The notes under the pieces: model-generated
What the model was told of the DNA's origin: nothing
Database searches by the model: none
Seen by the model: the letters and a program-made list of their open reading frames with translations, nothing else
Program-made: the position numbers and the translations under genes
Shown: positions 53,855 through 55,267 of the stretch, one piece after another
Numbering within the stretch: position 1 is the stretch's first letter
How the letters are laid out: each line of letters begins with the position of its first letter
From: JBOGJI01 sp050747865
GTDB taxonomy: Bacteria > Acidobacteriota > Thermoanaerobaculia > Multivoradales > JAHEKO01
NCBI GenBank assembly: GCA_050747865.1
Contig: JBOGJI010000235.1
Coordinates: 1 to 55,267, forward strand
Direction: 5' to 3'
Length of the DNA stretch: 55,267 nucleotides

Positions 53855-55159
53855 ATGCCCCCCCCCGATCGTCTCGATCTCTTGCTGCGCCGTCTGGAGG
53901 AGCAGGGCATCCGCCTCGGGCTCGAGCCTCTGGCCGCGCTGCTGTCCGCGCTCGGCGGGCCCCAGGGCGGGCTCGTCGCCGTCCTCGTCGCCGGCACCAA
54001 CGGCAAGGGATCCACCTGCGCCCTGCTGGATTCCATGGCGCGCGCGGCCGGCTACCGGACGGGGCTCTACACCTCGCCGCATCTGGAGGGGGTCGAGGAG
54101 CGCATCCGGATCGGCGGTCGCCCGATCGAGCGGCACGACCTCAAGGGCCTGCTCGAGGAGGTGGTGGCGACGGCCGCCGACGGCGGGCTGGAGCTCCCGA
54201 CCTACTTCGAAGCCTTGACCGCCGCGGCCTTCCTGGCTTTCCGGCGCGCGGGCGTGGAGCTGGCGGTGTTGGAGGTCGGCCTGGGCGGCCGCCTGGACGC
54301 CACCAACCTTGCCCATCCGACTCTCTCCGTGGTCACCGGTATCGCCTACGACCACGAGGACGCCCTGGGCCGGACCCTGGCGCAGATCGCGCGCGAGAAG
54401 GCCGGCATCTTCCGCCGCGGGCGGCCGGCGCTCGCCTGGGGCGAGGACGCCGACGTGCGCCGAGAGCTGCTCGCCGTCGCGGCCGAGTGCGGAGCGAGCC
54501 TTGAGCTCGTGGACGAAACCGTCCAGGACCAGGAGACGACCGCAAACGGGGACAACGGGTTGAGCCTCCGGCTTCAGACCCCGGGCGACGAGTACCGGCT
54601 CGAGACGCCGCTTGCCGGGGCGCACCAGGCGCGGAACCTCGCCCTGGCGGTACGCGCCGCCGAGGTGCTGCGTGTCTCCGGCTTCGAGCGGCTGGACTCC
54701 GCGGCGATCCGCCGCGGCGCCGCGGCAGTGCGCTGGCCCGGGCGGCTGGAGCGCGCCGCGCTGCCGAGCGGCGTCTCGGTCCTTCTCGATGCCGCCCACA
54801 ACCCCTCGGGCGTCGCCGCCCTCACCACGCACCTGGATCTCCTCGGCCAGCCTTTCGACCTCCTCTTCGGCGTTCTGGCCGACAAGCGGGCCGACGCCAT
54901 GCTGCCGCCGCTCGCCGAGCGCGCGCGCCGCGTCACCCTCACCCGCCCGCCGGCGGCCGGAGCTCGCGACCCGGAAACGCTTCGCGCCCTGATCCGTTCG
55001 GGCATCGCGTTCGAGTGCGAGCCCGACCCCGCCAAGGCCCTCGACCGCGCACTGGCCGCCAGTCCGGACCTGCTCGTCTGCTGCGGCTCCATCTACCTCA
55101 TCGGTCCGCTACGAACGCTCCTGCGCGAGCGGCACGGCGCACCCTGGCCAACGCCTTGA
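53855..55159 (+). CDS. folC: Folylpolyglutamate/dihydrofolate synthase
   Basis: Protein of 434 residues of the Mur-ligase superfamily. The P-loop is AGTNGKGSTCALL (about residues 47-59), with YTSPHLEGVEERIRI, the DHEDALG segment and DAAHNPSGVAALTT in the C-terminal domain. It adds glutamate to dihydropteroate and tetrahydrofolate. No clear Shine-Dalgarno precedes the ATG; expression is probably coupled to accD. Confidence 0.94.
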   Translation: MPPPDRLDLLLRRLEEQGIRLGLEPLAALLSALGGPQGGLVAVLVAGTNGKGSTCALLDSMARAAGYRTGLYTSPHLEGVEERIRIGGRPIERHDLKGLLEEVVATAADGGLELPTYFEALTAAAFLAFRRAGVELAVLEVGLGGRLDATNLAHPTLSVVTGIAYDHEDALGRTLAQIAREKAGIFRRGRPALAWGEDADVRRELLAVAAECGASLELVDETVQDQETTANGDNGLSLRLQTPGDEYRLETPLAGAHQARNLALAVRAAEVLRVSGFERLDSAAIRRGAAAVRWPGRLERAALPSGVSVLLDAAHNPSGVAALTTHLDLLGQPFDLLFGVLADKRADAMLPPLAERARRVTLTRPPAAGARDPETLRALIRSGIAFECEPDPAKALDRALAASPDLLVCCGSIYLIGPLRTLLRERHGAPWPTP

Positions 55160-55166
55160 GCGCGAG

Positions 55167-55184
55167 CCGGTCTTTCGTGACCGG
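55167..55184. terminator. Small hairpin between folC and the right-edge gene
   Basis: CCGGTC, loop TTTCGT, GACCGG between the convergent folC and the next gene. There is no U-tract, so it is weak. Confidence 0.3.
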
Positions 55185-55186
55185 GG

Positions 55187-55267
55187 CTATGGACCGTATA
55201 GCGAGAGGCTGAAGGTCTTGGCGAGGAAGGCGGCCATCTGGTCGCGGCTCACCGGGTTGGCCGGGCA
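55187..55267 (-). CDS. C-terminal end of an S-layer-homology-type protein (partial)
   Basis: Only the last 26 codons are in the window: CPANPVSRDQMAAFLAKTF followed by SLSLYGP and a TAG stop. The pattern of NPVSRDQMAAFLAKTF matches the start of the last SLH repeat found at the C-termini of many exported proteins. The gene continues beyond the right edge. Confidence 0.65.
   Translation of the reverse strand, partial: CPANPVSRDQMAAFLAKTFSLSLYGP

Noticed and set aside
53855..55159. MurC/MurF-type ligase for the last full gene
   Set aside because: The TNGKGST P-loop and the LYTSPHL segment are specific to FolC, and it follows accD as in known folC operons.

Overview
The window is uniformly high-GC, densely coded bacterial DNA. 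It carries ordinary Gram-negative housekeeping genes (accD-folC, yebC, ruvC, ftsEX, tatA, exbB-exbD-exbD-tonB, an OmpA-family porin). The gene mix (PIG-L deacetylase, large M23 and LysM proteins, DUF3526-type ABC permease, TonB receptor with a BNR lipoprotein, S-layer-like C-terminus at the right edge) suggests a non-proteobacterial Gram-negative, most plausibly a member of Acidobacteriota (Thermoanaerobaculia-like). This is an inference from gene content and not a tested assignment.

Layout. 1-5.8 kb (minus strand): a tightly overlapping operon of PIG-L/LmbE deacetylase, iron-type substrate-binding lipoprotein, ATPase and permease (cut by the left edge). 5.9-8.7 kb: an ArsR repressor and AHSA1/SRPBCC pair with a palindrome filling the promoter spacer, an alpha/beta hydrolase and an exported NTF2-like protein. 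8.8-10.3 kb: a polymorphic-toxin-like protein and its probable immunity partner behind a strong promoter. 10.4-12.7 kb: an M23 peptidase and an MFS exporter. 12.8-19.7 kb: a putative metal-handling locus (Cys/His-rich exported peptide, TonB receptor, CxCC BNR lipoprotein) facing a decayed ABC exporter: the ATPase lacks its Walker A, the permease is frameshifted, and a dead M1-peptidase remnant follows. 19.8-23.8 kb: a molybdopterin oxidoreductase with a fused ferredoxin/NrfD partner. 23.9-27.1 kb: an SGNH hydrolase, an HDAC-family deacetylase and a TolB-like PD40 lipoprotein.

27.2-31.4 kb holds a complete diffusible-signal-factor (DSF) quorum-sensing module: rpfG and rpfC on the plus strand, rpfF convergent on the minus strand. 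Every key catalytic residue is intact, and the gene order is that of Xanthomonadales. It looks like an imported cassette and is the most striking content of the window. It is followed by an esterase remnant and a MocR-type regulator.

33.8-38.3 kb: LytTR regulator, DUF1223 protein, small membrane protein, metallophosphoesterase and AI-2E-family permease. 38.4-44.9 kb: a neighbourhood biased to cell-wall work (LysM protein, Fis-type HTH, lytic transglycosylase, TatA, AmgK-like kinase, PgeF, FtsE/FtsX). 44.9-51.3 kb (minus strand): the energy-transduction cluster exbB-exbD-exbD-tonB, then a TPR protein, an outer-membrane barrel and an OmpA-family protein. 51.5-55.2 kb: ruvC and yebC (minus), accD and folC (plus), and the C-terminal tail of an S-layer-like protein. 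No rRNA, tRNA, CRISPR array or intact transposase was seen.
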